This document shows positions 28,711 to 39,082 of a DNA stretch of 64,000 nt, one piece after another. The DNA comes from Acidobacteriota bacterium. GTDB lineage: Bacteria > Acidobacteriota > Blastocatellia > Pyrinomonadales > Pyrinomonadaceae. The translations under genes and the position numbers were made by a program. The stretch is from contig JAOAPY010000039.1 of assembly GCA_025463135.1 (NCBI GenBank), forward strand, positions 84,566 through 148,565, in the 5' to 3' direction. The stretch's first letter is position 1; every line of letters starts with the position of its first letter. The notes beneath the pieces are model-generated. The model did not search any database. It was given only the letters and a program-made list of their open reading frames with translations, and had not been told where the DNA came from.

Positions 28711-31167
28711 TCACTCGTACCTTAATGACACCAGCGGGTCGACTTTCGTGGCACGTCGGGCCGGAAAATAACAAGCCAACAAAGCAACACCCGCTAAAAC
28801 GCCGGACACAACAATAAAAGTCGGAGCATCGGTGGGCGTCACGCCAAACAGCAAACTGCTGATCAAGCGCGTGAGAGCAAACGCGCCGACGAGACCCAAC
28901 ACCTCTCCGGCGACGATCAACAAAAGACCCTGTTTCAAAACCAGTTTCAAGACGTCACTGACCTGAGCTCCCAAGGCCATGCGAATGCCCATTTCCTGGG
29001 TGCGCTGCGTCACCGCATAAGAAAGCAGACCGTAAATTCCAACTGCCGCCAGCAACATTGCCAGAGCTCCAAATAATCCCATCAGCAACATATTCAGGCG
29101 CGGCTGAGCAATGCTGTCCGACACGATCTTTTCAAGAGTGTTGATGTCTGTAATCGGCTGATTGGGATCGATGCTTGCCACTGCCTGGCGCAGCGCCGGA
29201 ACAAGCGCAGTTGGATCGTTATGTGTGCGCACCAGAATCGTCATGTCCGGCAAAGGCGCCTGCGCGGCGGGCACGTAGTAGGTCGGCTCGGACTCAGCGT
29301 TCAAGCCCGCGGACTTGACGTTGTGGGCGATACCGACGATCTCAAATGATGTTAGTCGCCGGCCCTTCCAGATTCTTCCCGGCGGCCCCGGCTGGATGCG
29401 TTGACCCAACGCTTGCTCATGGGGAAAGAAGCGTCGCGCGAAAGCTTCGTTGACGATCACAACGCCGGGATGATCCTGATCGTCCTGCGCGGTGAACTCT
29501 CGGCCACTGATGATTTGCACGCCGACCGTGCGGAAGTAATCCCAGCTTATGGGTTCGAAATTTCCGCTGGGCCATTCACCCGCTTTAGGCGCAGGCCTTC
29601 CTTCAATCGCAAATGCGTCCCCCCAGTTCGCCTGCAGGGGATGGTCATAAGCGATGGCTGCCGATTCGACTCCCGGTAATCCCGAGATGCGCTCCAGCAG
29701 TTGATGGTAGAAGCTGTTTATCTGTGACGCTTCGGCATATTTGGATTGAGGCAACGTCAGGCTCAGCGACAAGACCCGGTCCGGTTTGAATCCGGGATCG
29801 ACTTGTCTTAAACGCCAGAAGCTTTTGATCAGAAGGCCGGCGCTAATCACCAGCATCACGGCCATACTGACCTGAAAGACAACCAGAACCTGACGGAAGT
29901 GCTGACGACCAGCGCCTGGACCAGAGGTGCGGCGGCCCTGCTCGAGCGTCGATTGCAAATCAGGTTTCGCCGCGTGCCAGGCCGGCACCAAACCAAACAC
30001 CAGACAGGTAACAACTGAAACCACCAGTGTGAAACCAAGTACGCGCCAATCCAGCCGCACCTGCTCCAGGCGGGGAATGTCGGGTGGGATCAACTTCGTC
30101 ATCGCCTCAATGCCGAGTCGGGCTACCGCGATACCCGCCGTCGTTCCCAGCAGCGAAAGTAATACGCCCTCCAAAAAGAACTGTCGCACCAAACGCGAAC
30201 GTCCCGCGCCCAGCGCTGCTCGGATGGCGATCTCTTTGCTGCGGGCGGCGTGCTGTGCCAACAAGAGTCCGGCAATGTTGGCGCAGGCAATCAAGAGCAC
30301 CAGACCAACGGCTGCCAGCAAAGTGATCAAGGCCGGCCTGACATTCCCTACCAGTTCATTCATGAAGGGATTAACGATGATCCCTTCGCCCTTATTGACG
30401 GCATATTCCTGTTCGAGTCGCGCACCGATCGTGTTCATCTCCTCTTGCGCCTGCGCAACGGTGATGCCCGGCTTGAGCCGGCCGACGACGCCCAGCACGT
30501 GCGAAGTCCGCCTGGCAGCCACTTCAGGACTAAAGGCCATGGGCATCCAGTATTGCGCCTGGTTTTGATCAAACGAGATTCTTCCGGACGTTGTGGGCCA
30601 TGCGGGATAGACCCCGTTAGCCATCACACCAACAACGGTGTACGTACGCCCGTCCAAAGTAATCGCTTTGTTAACAATTCCAGGGTCGGCGCCATAGCGG
30701 TGTTGCCAGAAAGCATGGCCAAGAATAACGACCTGCCCTTGGCCCGGTTCGTATTCATCCGGCAGAAACGAACGACCCAACCAAGGCTGAACGCCAACAA
30801 CGGAAAAATATCCGGCGGCGACACGGGTTCCCATCAACTGTTCCGGCTCTCCATCGCCCGTTAGAGTCATTGTCGATGAGCCGAATGCCGCCATGTCTTC
30901 AAAGGTAGTGTTCTGCTTTTTCCAATCGAGAAAGTTAGCCGGCGTAGCACGCCAGCGCCCATGCTCCGGTACTTTCGCCCACAGCGAAACCAGGCGATCA
31001 GGATTGTTGTAAGGCAGCGGACGAAGCATCACTCCATTGACCACGCTGAAGATCGCGGTGTTGGCGCCGATGCCCAGCGCCAGGGTGATCACCGCCATGA
31101 CACTGACGCCCGGGTGTTTCAGGAGCATGCGCGCGCCGTAGCGCAGGTCGTGGAGAAGATTGCTCAT
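28711..31167 (-). CDS. ADOP-family duplicated permease (permease 10)
   Basis: 818 residues; ATG at 31167 with a weak GAGAGA upstream. Two small inserts mark it: PAWPTTSGRISFDQNQAQYW in core domain 1 before the MPMAF strand, and PGPPGRIWKGRRLTSFE in core domain 2 before IVGIAHNVK. TM2 carries [23 protein letters not shown], with Gly and Gln replacing the usual Asn and Arg. It has [26 protein letters not shown] in the second half. End [20 protein letters not shown]. It immediately precedes permease 9 in transcription, and its upstream spacer carries A and D repeats. Confidence 0.96.
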   Translation of the reverse strand: MSNLLHDLRYGARMLLKHPGVSVMAVITLALGIGANTAIFSVVNGVMLRPLPYNNPDRLVSLWAKVPEHGRWRATPANFLDWKKQNTTFEDMAAFGSSTMTLTGDGEPEQLMGTRVAAGYFSVVGVQPWLGRSFLPDEYEPGQGQVVILGHAFWQHRYGADPGIVNKAITLDGRTYTVVGVMANGVYPAWPTTSGRISFDQNQAQYWMPMAFSPEVAARRTSHVLGVVGRLKPGITVAQAQEEMNTIGARLEQEYAVNKGEGIIVNPFMNELVGNVRPALITLLAAVGLVLLIACANIAGLLLAQHAARSKEIAIRAALGAGRSRLVRQFFLEGVLLSLLGTTAGIAVARLGIEAMTKLIPPDIPRLEQVRLDWRVLGFTLVVSVVTCLVFGLVPAWHAAKPDLQSTLEQGRRTSGPGAGRQHFRQVLVVFQVSMAVMLVISAGLLIKSFWRLRQVDPGFKPDRVLSLSLTLPQSKYAEASQINSFYHQLLERISGLPGVESAAIAYDHPLQANWGDAFAIEGRPAPKAGEWPSGNFEPISWDYFRTVGVQIISGREFTAQDDQDHPGVVIVNEAFARRFFPHEQALGQRIQPGPPGRIWKGRRLTSFEIVGIAHNVKSAGLNAESEPTYYVPAAQAPLPDMTILVRTHNDPTALVPALRQAVASIDPNQPITDINTLEKIVSDSIAQPRLNMLLMGLFGALAMLLAAVGIYGLLSYAVTQRTQEMGIRMALGAQVSDVLKLVLKQGLLLIVAGEVLGLVGAFALTRLISSLLFGVTPTDAPTFIVVSGVLAGVALLACYFPARRATKVDPLVSLRYE

Positions 31168-31357
31168 GATGTCTCTCTGGTCTTTGGTCTTTGGTTTTTG
31201 GTCTTTGACTTTGGTCTTTGATCATTGGTCCTTAGATCTTTGTTTCTGGTTTTTGGGTTTGTCTCATTCTCACCCGGTTTCAACCGGGTGGATGGGAATG
31301 AGACGAAACCCAAAATCAAAAACCCAAGACCCAAGACCCAAGATCTAAGACCAGTCC
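31168..31357. repeat. Spacer with facing type A tracts around a type D palindrome (permeases 10/11)
   Basis: 31178-31260 is repeated TCTTTGG-like sequence. 31261-31304 is a type D palindrome with extended arms (GTCTCATTC .. GAATGAGAC). 31305-31352 returns as AAACCCAAAATC, ACCCAAGACCCAAGACC. The whole spacer can fold as one hairpin of about 175 bases. Confidence 0.85.
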
Positions 31358-33757
31358 TCATTCATATCTCAGTGCCACCAGCGGATCGACTTTCGTTGCC
31401 CGTCGCGCCGGGATGTAGCAGGCCAGCAACGCGACCACCAGTAATGCGAGAGCGACCAGCACAAACGTGGTCGCGTCAGTCGTCGAAACTCCAAATAAGA
31501 GACTTGCCAGCAAACGCGTCAGCGCGAATGCTCCGGCCAACCCCAGCGCTATCCCCACCACCACGAGCTTTAGTCCCTCGCCCATGAACAGCTTCAACAC
31601 ATCGCGCCTCTGCGCGCCGATGGCCATGCGAATTCCCACCTCATGCGTGCGTTGCACTACCGTGTACGAGGTCACGCCATACACACCAATCGCGGCCAGC
31701 AACATAGCGAGCCCGGCGAAAATAGAAAGCAACCCGGTGCTGAATCGTTTCGGTGAAACTTCACGGGCCAGGACGTCGTCGAGCGTGGCGATTTCCGTAA
31801 CCGGGAGGTCTTTGTCCAGCGCGTGAATTTCGCGCGTGATAGCGGCAACCAGGTTTTGCGGATCAGCGTTGGTGCTGCGCACTGAGAGCACCGCGTTTCG
31901 CTGCGCCGCCCGACCCATGGGTGTGTAGATCTTGATCAGCGGTTTGGCATCCGACCCATAAATTTTTACTTCCTTCACTACGCCGATGACTTCGTGCCAG
32001 ACGGGGCTGTCGTACTTGATGTGCTTGCCCACTGCTTCCTGATTGGGCCAGAAACGTCGCGCGAGATTCTCGTCGATTAAGAGCACAGGCTTGCCCTGCT
32101 GATCCTCGTCGCGGGTAAAGGTCCGGCCTTTGACGATGGGGATTTTCATCGTCTTGAAATAGTCGGCACTGACGATGGACCAATCGACATTGTTCAATTC
32201 GTCCTGCTGTAGTGGGGCTTGTCCTTCGGCAAAGATGTCGTTGGTCCAACCGCTGCCGAAGCCCGGTAACTCTGCCGAGAGAGTGGCCGACTCAACGCCC
32301 GGTTGGGCCCCCACCTGGTCCAGTATCTGTTGCAACAGCCGAGCCAGTTCCCCCGGTCCTCGATATCTGCCGCGCGACACTTTGAGGTCCATCGTCAGCA
32401 CATTGTGCGGCTCGAAACCAACCGGCGAGGTGGACAAACGCAACATGCTCTTGAGCAGCAGTCCGGCGCCGGCCAGCAGGGCGACTGAGAGCGCAACTTC
32501 GGCGATCACCAGCGCGCCGCGCAGTCTCTTTCCTTCTCTCTCACTCGTGGTCGCACCGCTGTCCTTGAGGGTTTCCTGCAGCTCTGCTTTGGAGAAACGC
32601 CAGGCGGGTGCCAAACCAAACAGAAGTCCACTCAACACTGAAACCAGCAGATTGAATCCCAGCACCTGATAGCTGAGGTGCAACCCGTCGAGCCGGGGAA
32701 TCGTTTCGTGTGCTACTCGGGCCAGCAGCGCTGTGCTCCATGAGGCCAGCAGCAAAGCGAACAGTCCGCCTGCCAATGACAGCAGCAGACTCTCAATCAA
32801 CATCTGCCTGATGATGCGGACCCGCGTGGCGCCGAGTGCGGCGCGCACCGCGAACTCTTTTCTTCTGGTGGCCGCGCGCGCCAACAGCAGGTTCGCAACG
32901 TTGGCACAGGCAATCAGCAGCACCAGGCCGACGGCGCCGAAAAGAATCAGCAGTGCGGGGGCGACATTTCCGGTGATGCTGTCTTGCAGCGAGATCACAT
33001 TCACGCGGTCGGCGCCCGCGTTCGTTACCGGATATTCGCGCGCCAGTTGCTGAGCTATGCCGTTGATTTCGGCACGCGCCTGTTCGATCGTCACTCCAGG
33101 CCGAAGTCGCGCGATTACGTTTCCGGCAATGCGCACGTCTCGCTGCTTCCAGTCCTGCGGGCCAACCGGCAGCCACAATGGCGGTGGTCCCTGATGCACG
33201 AAGCTTCGGGGCATCACGCCAATCACCGCGTAAGCCCGATCGTCGAGCATGATCGTCTTGCCCACGATACTCGGGTCACCGCCAAATTGGTTTTGCCAGA
33301 AACTCTGGCTCAGTATCGTCACCGGTCCGGCGCCCGGCTTGTCATCATCCGCGGTAAATGATCGTCCCAGCAGTGGCGTTACTCGCATCACTTTGAAATA
33401 GTCGGCCGCCACCATGCGCGCATTCAGGTTCAACGGTTGGTCCGTGCCGGTCATCGTGACGGACCAGCCGCGAAACGTCGACATCGCTTCAAAGCTCTTG
33501 CTGCGCTCGCGCCAATCGACAAAGTTGGGATAGGACGGCCAGCGACTGGCGACGTCCGGACCGGATTCATTCATCCACACCAGTCGATCCGGTTCCGCGT
33601 AGGGCAGTGGCCTTAACAACACGGCATTGATGACACTGAACATGGCCGTGTTGGCGCCGATACCCAGCGCCAGCGTAACGAGGGCCAGCGCGGTGAGGCT
33701 GCGGCGCTTAAGCAGGCTGCGCACGCCATAGCGAATGTCCTTTATTAATGAGTCCAT
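31358..33757 (-). CDS. ADOP-family duplicated permease (permease 11)
   Basis: 799 residues; ATG at 33757 preceded directly by a CCAAAGACCAAAAGTT tract, so no Shine-Dalgarno is visible. N-terminus [21 protein letters not shown]. Core domain 1 has an [20 protein letters not shown] turn and lacks the long loop seen in permeases 3 and 20. The second half reads [41 protein letters not shown], with Thr in place of Met and an acidic GEG where KxG is common. Linker [20 protein letters not shown]. End [20 protein letters not shown]. Complete. Confidence 0.96.
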   Translation of the reverse strand: MDSLIKDIRYGVRSLLKRRSLTALALVTLALGIGANTAMFSVINAVLLRPLPYAEPDRLVWMNESGPDVASRWPSYPNFVDWRERSKSFEAMSTFRGWSVTMTGTDQPLNLNARMVAADYFKVMRVTPLLGRSFTADDDKPGAGPVTILSQSFWQNQFGGDPSIVGKTIMLDDRAYAVIGVMPRSFVHQGPPPLWLPVGPQDWKQRDVRIAGNVIARLRPGVTIEQARAEINGIAQQLAREYPVTNAGADRVNVISLQDSITGNVAPALLILFGAVGLVLLIACANVANLLLARAATRRKEFAVRAALGATRVRIIRQMLIESLLLSLAGGLFALLLASWSTALLARVAHETIPRLDGLHLSYQVLGFNLLVSVLSGLLFGLAPAWRFSKAELQETLKDSGATTSEREGKRLRGALVIAEVALSVALLAGAGLLLKSMLRLSTSPVGFEPHNVLTMDLKVSRGRYRGPGELARLLQQILDQVGAQPGVESATLSAELPGFGSGWTNDIFAEGQAPLQQDELNNVDWSIVSADYFKTMKIPIVKGRTFTRDEDQQGKPVLLIDENLARRFWPNQEAVGKHIKYDSPVWHEVIGVVKEVKIYGSDAKPLIKIYTPMGRAAQRNAVLSVRSTNADPQNLVAAITREIHALDKDLPVTEIATLDDVLAREVSPKRFSTGLLSIFAGLAMLLAAIGVYGVTSYTVVQRTHEVGIRMAIGAQRRDVLKLFMGEGLKLVVVGIALGLAGAFALTRLLASLLFGVSTTDATTFVLVALALLVVALLACYIPARRATKVDPLVALRYE

Positions 33758-33884
33758 AACTTTTGGTCTTTGGATTTTGGCCTTTGGTCTTTGGATTTAT
33801 CTCATTCACACGCGGTTTCAACCGGGTAGAAACCACTCGCGCCGCCTGATTTCCGGTACAAGCAAAATCGAAGGACCAACTCTG
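33758..33884. repeat. Spacer with type A tract and degenerate type D palindrome (permeases 11/12)
   Basis: 33761-33798 carries three or four TCTTTGG-like units ending at the start of permease 11. 33799-33829 is a D palindrome with substitutions (ACGCGGTTTCAACCGGGT). The returning A arm is nearly lost (GTACAAGCAAAATCGAAGGACC), suggesting an older or decaying copy. Confidence 0.7.
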
Positions 33885-36347
33885 CTACTCGTACCGCAGC
33901 GCCACCAGCGGATTGACCCTCGTGGCTCTGCGCGCCGGGACCAGGCAAGCTACAAACGCCACCAGCGCCAGCAACAAAGGAACCGCAATGAAAATCGTCA
34001 TGTCATAAGCGCTCACGCCGATCAAAACTGACGAGAGCACGCGCGACAACCCCAGCGACAATACAAATCCGATGACGATGCCGATCACCGCCAGCTTCAT
34101 TCCCTGAATGGTGATCATTTTCAACACGTCCGCTCGTTTCGCGCCCAGCGCCATGCGAATACCAACCTCGCGCGTGCGCTGGGAAACGACATAGGCCATC
34201 ACGCTGTAGAGCCCAACCGCGGATAACAACAGCGCGACTAAAGCAAACGCCAGCGACAAAGTGGCCGCCATGTTCGGCGCCCAGAGAGGCCAACTCATAT
34301 GCTCGTTCATCGTCTTTATCGCGAATAAAGGAATGCGGCGATCGAGGGCCTCAACTTCTGTGCGAATCGCACCCACCAAACTGTGCGGATCGCCGGCGGT
34401 ACGCACCATCAGGGTCATGCCGTCCGCACCGCGCTGGGCCATGGGCGAGTAGTAATAGGGTCGAGGATCTTCGGCGAGCGCGCGATATTTGCCTGTCTTG
34501 GCTATGCCGACGACTTCGAGCGCATTGGGACTGTTGGGACCGACAAAAATGTGTTTACCGAGCGCGCTTTCTCCCGGCCAAAGCATCTGCCCCATCCGCT
34601 CGTTAACAATGATGACGCGCTGCGCGCCCTTACGATCGCGTTCGTCAAAATCGCGACCGGCCAGCAGAGGGATTTGCAAAGTCTTGAAGTGACCCGGGCT
34701 GACAACATTATTCATGATGTTGCGGCCCGCGCTGCCGGGCGCCAGTTGTTCGCCCTCTTTGAGGATTGGACCATTCGAGTTTGAGCTATCACTCAAAGGT
34801 ACCAGCCGCCCCACACTCGCCGCCTGGACGCCCGGCAAACTGCCGGCGCGTTCCACTATCTGCGTAAAAAAGTTTTTGGTCCGAGCTTCGTCATAGCCGA
34901 TCAGTTGTGGGTTCAATGAAACCAACAGCACGCCCTGCGGATTAAAACCCGGATCCATTTTTTGCGCGTTGCGAAAACTCTTGATGAAGAGACCGCCGCA
35001 CACGAGCACCACGAGCGACAACGTCACCTGGGCCACCACCAATGAGTTGCGCAAGGTGAAGCGACGGGCTTTTCCTGTCCGGTCGCCGCCGGCATATCCT
35101 TTCAACACCGGCACGATATCGGGGTTCGAAGCGTGCCAGGCCGGGGCCAGGCCAAAGACGAGTCCGGTAGCGAGCGAGACGACGAGAGTAAAGACCAGGG
35201 CTCGACCATCGAGCGCAAAGAAATCGTTGAGCATGTTGTAGGGCAGGTCGGGAACAAAGGCCTGCATCAGCCCCGTCACCCAATACGCCAGCAAAAGCCC
35301 CAGGCCGCCACCGAGAATTGAAAGCAGCAGACTCTCCGTCATTAGCTGTCTGATCAAACGCCCGCGTCCGGCGCCGAGCGCCAGGCGCACACCGATCTCT
35401 TTGCGACGCGAGGCGGCGCGGGCCAGCAGCAGATTCGCAACGTTCGCACAGGCGATCAGCAGAATCAGTCCAGTGATCGCCAGCGCGATCGCCGCGCCAC
35501 TTTTCATGATCGGCGCCGCCTCGTCCCAACGGCCATCGATCTCTGTCTTCACTACGGCGCGAGTTGTGCCGGCGCGATTATCGGGATAGGTCTGATTCAA
35601 GCGTTGCGCAATCGCAGACATTTCCGCCGAAGCCTGGGCCAGCGTTACGCCGGGCTTCAAACGTCCCACCACTGTCATCCAGTGACTGCCGCGCTCGCTC
35701 AATAATTTTGGGTCGCGTCGCAGTTCTTCGGCCATCGCCATCGGCGCCCAAAAATCCAATGACAAACCAAACTTCGTTCCCCTGAAAGATTCCGGGGTGA
35801 TCCCGATCACGGTGTAAGAGCGATTGTTGAGTTCGAGCGTTTTGCCGACGATGTTTGGATCAGAGCCCAAGCGACGCTGCCATAGGCTGTAGCTGAGCAA
35901 GACGACGGGATGGGCGCCCAGGGCCTTGTCTTCATCCGCCGCGAATGAACGACCGAGCACCGGCTTGACGCCCAACATGTCAAAGTAATTGCCGCTGACG
36001 ACCTGGCCCCAGATTACATCGTTCTGGTTTTGCGTGCTGATTGCCGCCTGGGTCATGTCTTCGCCTACCAGATTTTCAAATACCGTGCTCTGGTCGCGAT
36101 ACTCGACAAAATCCGGATAGGAAAAGGTGTCCGTCGAGCCGCGATCGTCGGTGGTCTCGAAGGGACGGACCAGGCGACCGGGCTCCGCCACGGGAAGGGG
36201 TCGCATAAGAAAGGCGCTCACTCCGCTGAAGATTGCCGTGTTCGCGCCAATCCCCAGGGCCAGCGCCAGCACCGCCACGATCGTGACGCCGGGCGATTTC
36301 AACAGCAGGCGGATTCCGTAACGAAGATCTTTGATGAATGTGTTCAT
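33885..36347 (-). CDS. ADOP-family duplicated permease, LPV-type (permease 12)
   Basis: 820 residues from the ATG at 36347. The frame is open further up to an ATG at 36452; the 35 extra residues (TKNKEQR repeated) are translated heptamer repeat and probably not native, but neither ATG has a Shine-Dalgarno. After TM1 it reads FLMRPLPVAEPGRLVRPFET, grouping it with permeases 3 and 20. TM2 is [25 protein letters not shown], without the LLGAVGF start. The linker is LKGYAGGDRTGKARRFTLRN rather than LKEGGR. The second FtsX unit has [30 protein letters not shown]. End [20 protein letters not shown], with Asn for Asp. Confidence 0.95.
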   Translation of the reverse strand: MNTFIKDLRYGIRLLLKSPGVTIVAVLALALGIGANTAIFSGVSAFLMRPLPVAEPGRLVRPFETTDDRGSTDTFSYPDFVEYRDQSTVFENLVGEDMTQAAISTQNQNDVIWGQVVSGNYFDMLGVKPVLGRSFAADEDKALGAHPVVLLSYSLWQRRLGSDPNIVGKTLELNNRSYTVIGITPESFRGTKFGLSLDFWAPMAMAEELRRDPKLLSERGSHWMTVVGRLKPGVTLAQASAEMSAIAQRLNQTYPDNRAGTTRAVVKTEIDGRWDEAAPIMKSGAAIALAITGLILLIACANVANLLLARAASRRKEIGVRLALGAGRGRLIRQLMTESLLLSILGGGLGLLLAYWVTGLMQAFVPDLPYNMLNDFFALDGRALVFTLVVSLATGLVFGLAPAWHASNPDIVPVLKGYAGGDRTGKARRFTLRNSLVVAQVTLSLVVLVCGGLFIKSFRNAQKMDPGFNPQGVLLVSLNPQLIGYDEARTKNFFTQIVERAGSLPGVQAASVGRLVPLSDSSNSNGPILKEGEQLAPGSAGRNIMNNVVSPGHFKTLQIPLLAGRDFDERDRKGAQRVIIVNERMGQMLWPGESALGKHIFVGPNSPNALEVVGIAKTGKYRALAEDPRPYYYSPMAQRGADGMTLMVRTAGDPHSLVGAIRTEVEALDRRIPLFAIKTMNEHMSWPLWAPNMAATLSLAFALVALLLSAVGLYSVMAYVVSQRTREVGIRMALGAKRADVLKMITIQGMKLAVIGIVIGFVLSLGLSRVLSSVLIGVSAYDMTIFIAVPLLLALVAFVACLVPARRATRVNPLVALRYE

Positions 36348-36533
36348 TTTGGTTTTGTACTCGGCTCTCTGTTCTTTGTTCTTTGTTCTTTGTTCTTTGT
36401 TCTTTGTTCTCCGACCGGGGTCTGGCTTGGTTTCCTGGTTATTCAGATTCATGTGCCGCTACAAAAACAAAGTACCAAGCACCAAGAACGAAGAACACAA
36501 ATTCAAAAACCAAAGACCAAAGACTTAAGACCA
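36348..36533. repeat. Heptamer array and facing type A tracts (permeases 12/13)
   Basis: 36371-36410 is a tandem array of about 5.7 copies of GTTCTTT, flanked by related sequence. 36463-36533 returns as ACAAAAACAAAGTACC, CCAAGCACCAAGAACG, AAAACCAAAGACCAAAGAC. The heptamers overlap a possible N-terminal extension of permease 12. Confidence 0.85.
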
Positions 36534-38936
36534 TCATTCGTAGCGCAGCGCCACGAGCGGATCGACCTTCGTCGCTCGTCTGGCCGGCAGGTAACATGCC
36601 AGCAGCGCCACCGCGATCAAGAGCAAAGAAATCCCCGCAAAAGTCAGCGGGTCGGTCGTGCTCACCTGATAGAGCAAACTGGCTATTAAGCGCGTCAATA
36701 GCCACGCGGAGACGAGCCCCAACCCCACGCCCGTCAGGACCAGAAGCATTCCCTGCTTTAAGACCAGGCCCAGGATGTCGCCCATTTGCGCGCCCAACGC
36801 CATGCGAATGCCAATTTCCTGCGTTCGTTGATTGACCAGATAACTGATCACGCCATACAGACCAATCATCGTCAGCACGAGAGCTAACGAGGCGAAGATT
36901 CCCATGAGGGCCATCAGGAATTTTCGATCGGCCACCGTGCGATTCACGAGAAACTCGACGGTGCGGACTTTCCACATTGGTTGATCCGGATCGATTTTCC
37001 AGACAGCCTGGCGCACCGACTCAGCGAGACTCAAAGGTTCGACACTGGTGCGGATCACGACAGATGAAAAGATGCCCGGGTTCTGACTGAAGGCGCTGTA
37101 CATCTGCGGCTTTGTTTCCTCTTCCAGCCAGTAGTGTTTGGCGTCGCCTACCACACCGATGACGGTCCCCGTCGTCCCATCGTCAGCCAATTTGATCTGC
37201 TTGCCGAGCGGATCCTGATTGGGCCAGAAGCGGCGCGCCATGGTTTGATTGATGATGAAAACGATCGGCGTCTTGAGTTGGTCCTGGTCGTTGAAGAGAC
37301 GACCTTTGACGAAGGGGATGCCGATGGTTTCGAAATAATTCGGCATCGCCGTATTGATCATCACCTGGGGTTCCTGACCTTTCTGCGGGGGCTCGCGATC
37401 AGGCAGGATGATCGGGCTGGTACCGCCGTTGCCGCTGAAGGGCAAAGCTCGCACCAGCGCTACCGACGTCACGCCGGGCACTTGCTGGATTTTCTCGGCT
37501 ACCTGCCGGTGAAAATTCCATTGGACGGCGGGCTCTTTGTATTTATTGCGCGGGAGCCGGTATTCGAGACTGAGCAGTCGCTCCGGTTTGAAGCCAACGT
37601 CGACGCGGAGCAGCTTGTCAAAGCTGCGTATTAACAGTCCGGCGCTGACGAGCAGAAGCAGGGAAAGCGCAACCTGGCCCACGACGAAACCACTACGCAC
37701 ACGGTTCCACCTAGCTCCTCCACCACTGCCGCGCGCGCCTTCTTTCAAGAACGACTGCAACTGCGGTCTTGCCAACTGCAAGGCGGGCACCAAACCAAAA
37801 AGCCAACCAGTCAATACTGAGACTGCCAGTCCGAACAGCAACACGCGTGTTTCCAGTGTGACGCTTTCCGCGCGCACGAAGTTTTGCGGCAACTTGAGCA
37901 GCGCATACAAACCCCAGTACGCGAGTAACAAGCCAACCGCGCCGCCGACCAAACTAATCAGAGTCGTCTCAGTCAACAGTTGACGAATGAGCCGCCAGCG
38001 GCTTGCCCCCAGGGCCGCGCGCACTGCTATCTCCCTTTGCCGCGCCAGTCCGCGGGCCAAAAGTAGATTCGCCAGGTTCGCGCAGGCGATAAGCAGAATC
38101 ACGCCGACAGCCGCGAACAACAACCAAAGCATCGGCCGAATATCGCCCACCACCAAATCGCGAAAAGATTCCAACCTGGCGCTGCGACCAGCGTTCTCTT
38201 TCGGATATGCCTGGGCCAATCGGCCGGCAATCGTGGCTGCTTCGGCTTGTCCCTGTGACAAGCTGATGCCTGGCTTTAGATGGCCCATGCCAAACAGGAA
38301 CCGCGCCTCTCGTTGGCCGGTGTTGCCGGGATAATTCGACATCGGCATCCATACTTCGACTTCAACATCGAGGGGATTTTTGAAGCTGGCGGACACCACG
38401 CCGATCACGCTGTAAGGCTCGCCATTCAGGATCAGCTTTCTGGATCCCAGATTGCGATCGCTGTTCAAGCGTTCCTGCCAGGTCTTCTCGTTAATGACTG
38501 CCACTTTCTCCGCGCCCTGACGGTCCTCGCCGTCAGCAAACGTTCGTCCGAGCAGGGGGGAGAGATTGAAGACTTTGAAAAAATTTGCCGAGACAAAAGC
38601 GCCGCGCACTCGATCGGGCCGTTCGCCGCCCGTCAGGTTGACACTCTGAGTCTGAAAGGCAGCCAGGTCCTCGAACGCGGTGGCGCCAGCCTGGAACTCC
38701 TGCGCTTCCGGAATCGATAGTCCGTCGCGCTCGCCGGCGGAATCGGTGGTGGAAAGGACCACCAGTCGATCGGAATTGTGATAGGGCAAAGAGCGCAACA
38801 AGACAGCATTGACCACGCTGAAGATCGCGGTGTTGGCGCCGATACCCAGCGCCAGTGTGATCACGGCCACGATTGTGAATAGCGGCTTCTTTGCCAGCAT
38901 GCGCGCGCCGTAACGCAGGTCTTGTTGCAGTATCAT
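36534..38936 (-). CDS. ADOP-family duplicated permease (permease 13)
   Basis: 800 residues from the ATG at 38936, behind GGGAGGGAAAAGAA; an ATG at 38960 falls in a REP unit. N-terminus MILQQDLRYGARMLAKKPLF. Core domain 1 opens STTDSAGERDGLSIPEAQEFQ, an acidic face not seen in neighbours. TM2 is LLFAAVGVILLIACANLANLLLAR, with Leu for Val. The second half reads [35 protein letters not shown]. Core domain 2 ends IRTSVEPLSLAESVRQAVWK. End [23 protein letters not shown]-type C spacer upstream of permease 14's stop, type A spacer downstream. No defect. Confidence 0.96.
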   Translation of the reverse strand: MILQQDLRYGARMLAKKPLFTIVAVITLALGIGANTAIFSVVNAVLLRSLPYHNSDRLVVLSTTDSAGERDGLSIPEAQEFQAGATAFEDLAAFQTQSVNLTGGERPDRVRGAFVSANFFKVFNLSPLLGRTFADGEDRQGAEKVAVINEKTWQERLNSDRNLGSRKLILNGEPYSVIGVVSASFKNPLDVEVEVWMPMSNYPGNTGQREARFLFGMGHLKPGISLSQGQAEAATIAGRLAQAYPKENAGRSARLESFRDLVVGDIRPMLWLLFAAVGVILLIACANLANLLLARGLARQREIAVRAALGASRWRLIRQLLTETTLISLVGGAVGLLLAYWGLYALLKLPQNFVRAESVTLETRVLLFGLAVSVLTGWLFGLVPALQLARPQLQSFLKEGARGSGGGARWNRVRSGFVVGQVALSLLLLVSAGLLIRSFDKLLRVDVGFKPERLLSLEYRLPRNKYKEPAVQWNFHRQVAEKIQQVPGVTSVALVRALPFSGNGGTSPIILPDREPPQKGQEPQVMINTAMPNYFETIGIPFVKGRLFNDQDQLKTPIVFIINQTMARRFWPNQDPLGKQIKLADDGTTGTVIGVVGDAKHYWLEEETKPQMYSAFSQNPGIFSSVVIRTSVEPLSLAESVRQAVWKIDPDQPMWKVRTVEFLVNRTVADRKFLMALMGIFASLALVLTMIGLYGVISYLVNQRTQEIGIRMALGAQMGDILGLVLKQGMLLVLTGVGLGLVSAWLLTRLIASLLYQVSTTDPLTFAGISLLLIAVALLACYLPARRATKVDPLVALRYE

Positions 38937-38951
38937 TTCTTTTCCCTCCCG

Positions 38952-39076
38952 GGACCGCACGCATCCTGCGTGCTGTGTTTGCCAAAGAAAGCACGGGTGC
39001 TTGGGTTGCCAAGGTTAAAAGTCGATCCCAGTCCGCTCCTTTCCCAGGAGCTCAGCACGCAGGAGGCGTGCGGTCC
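38952..39076. repeat. Inverted type C pair between permeases 13 and 14
   Basis: 38952-38973 (GGAC then CGCACGCATCCTGCGTGC) faces 39055-39076. The right unit ends 6 bases from the TAG stop of permease 14; the left unit ends just upstream of the Shine-Dalgarno of permease 13. The 80-base middle has no recognisable repeat. Confidence 0.85.
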
Positions 39077-39082
39077 CAGGGA

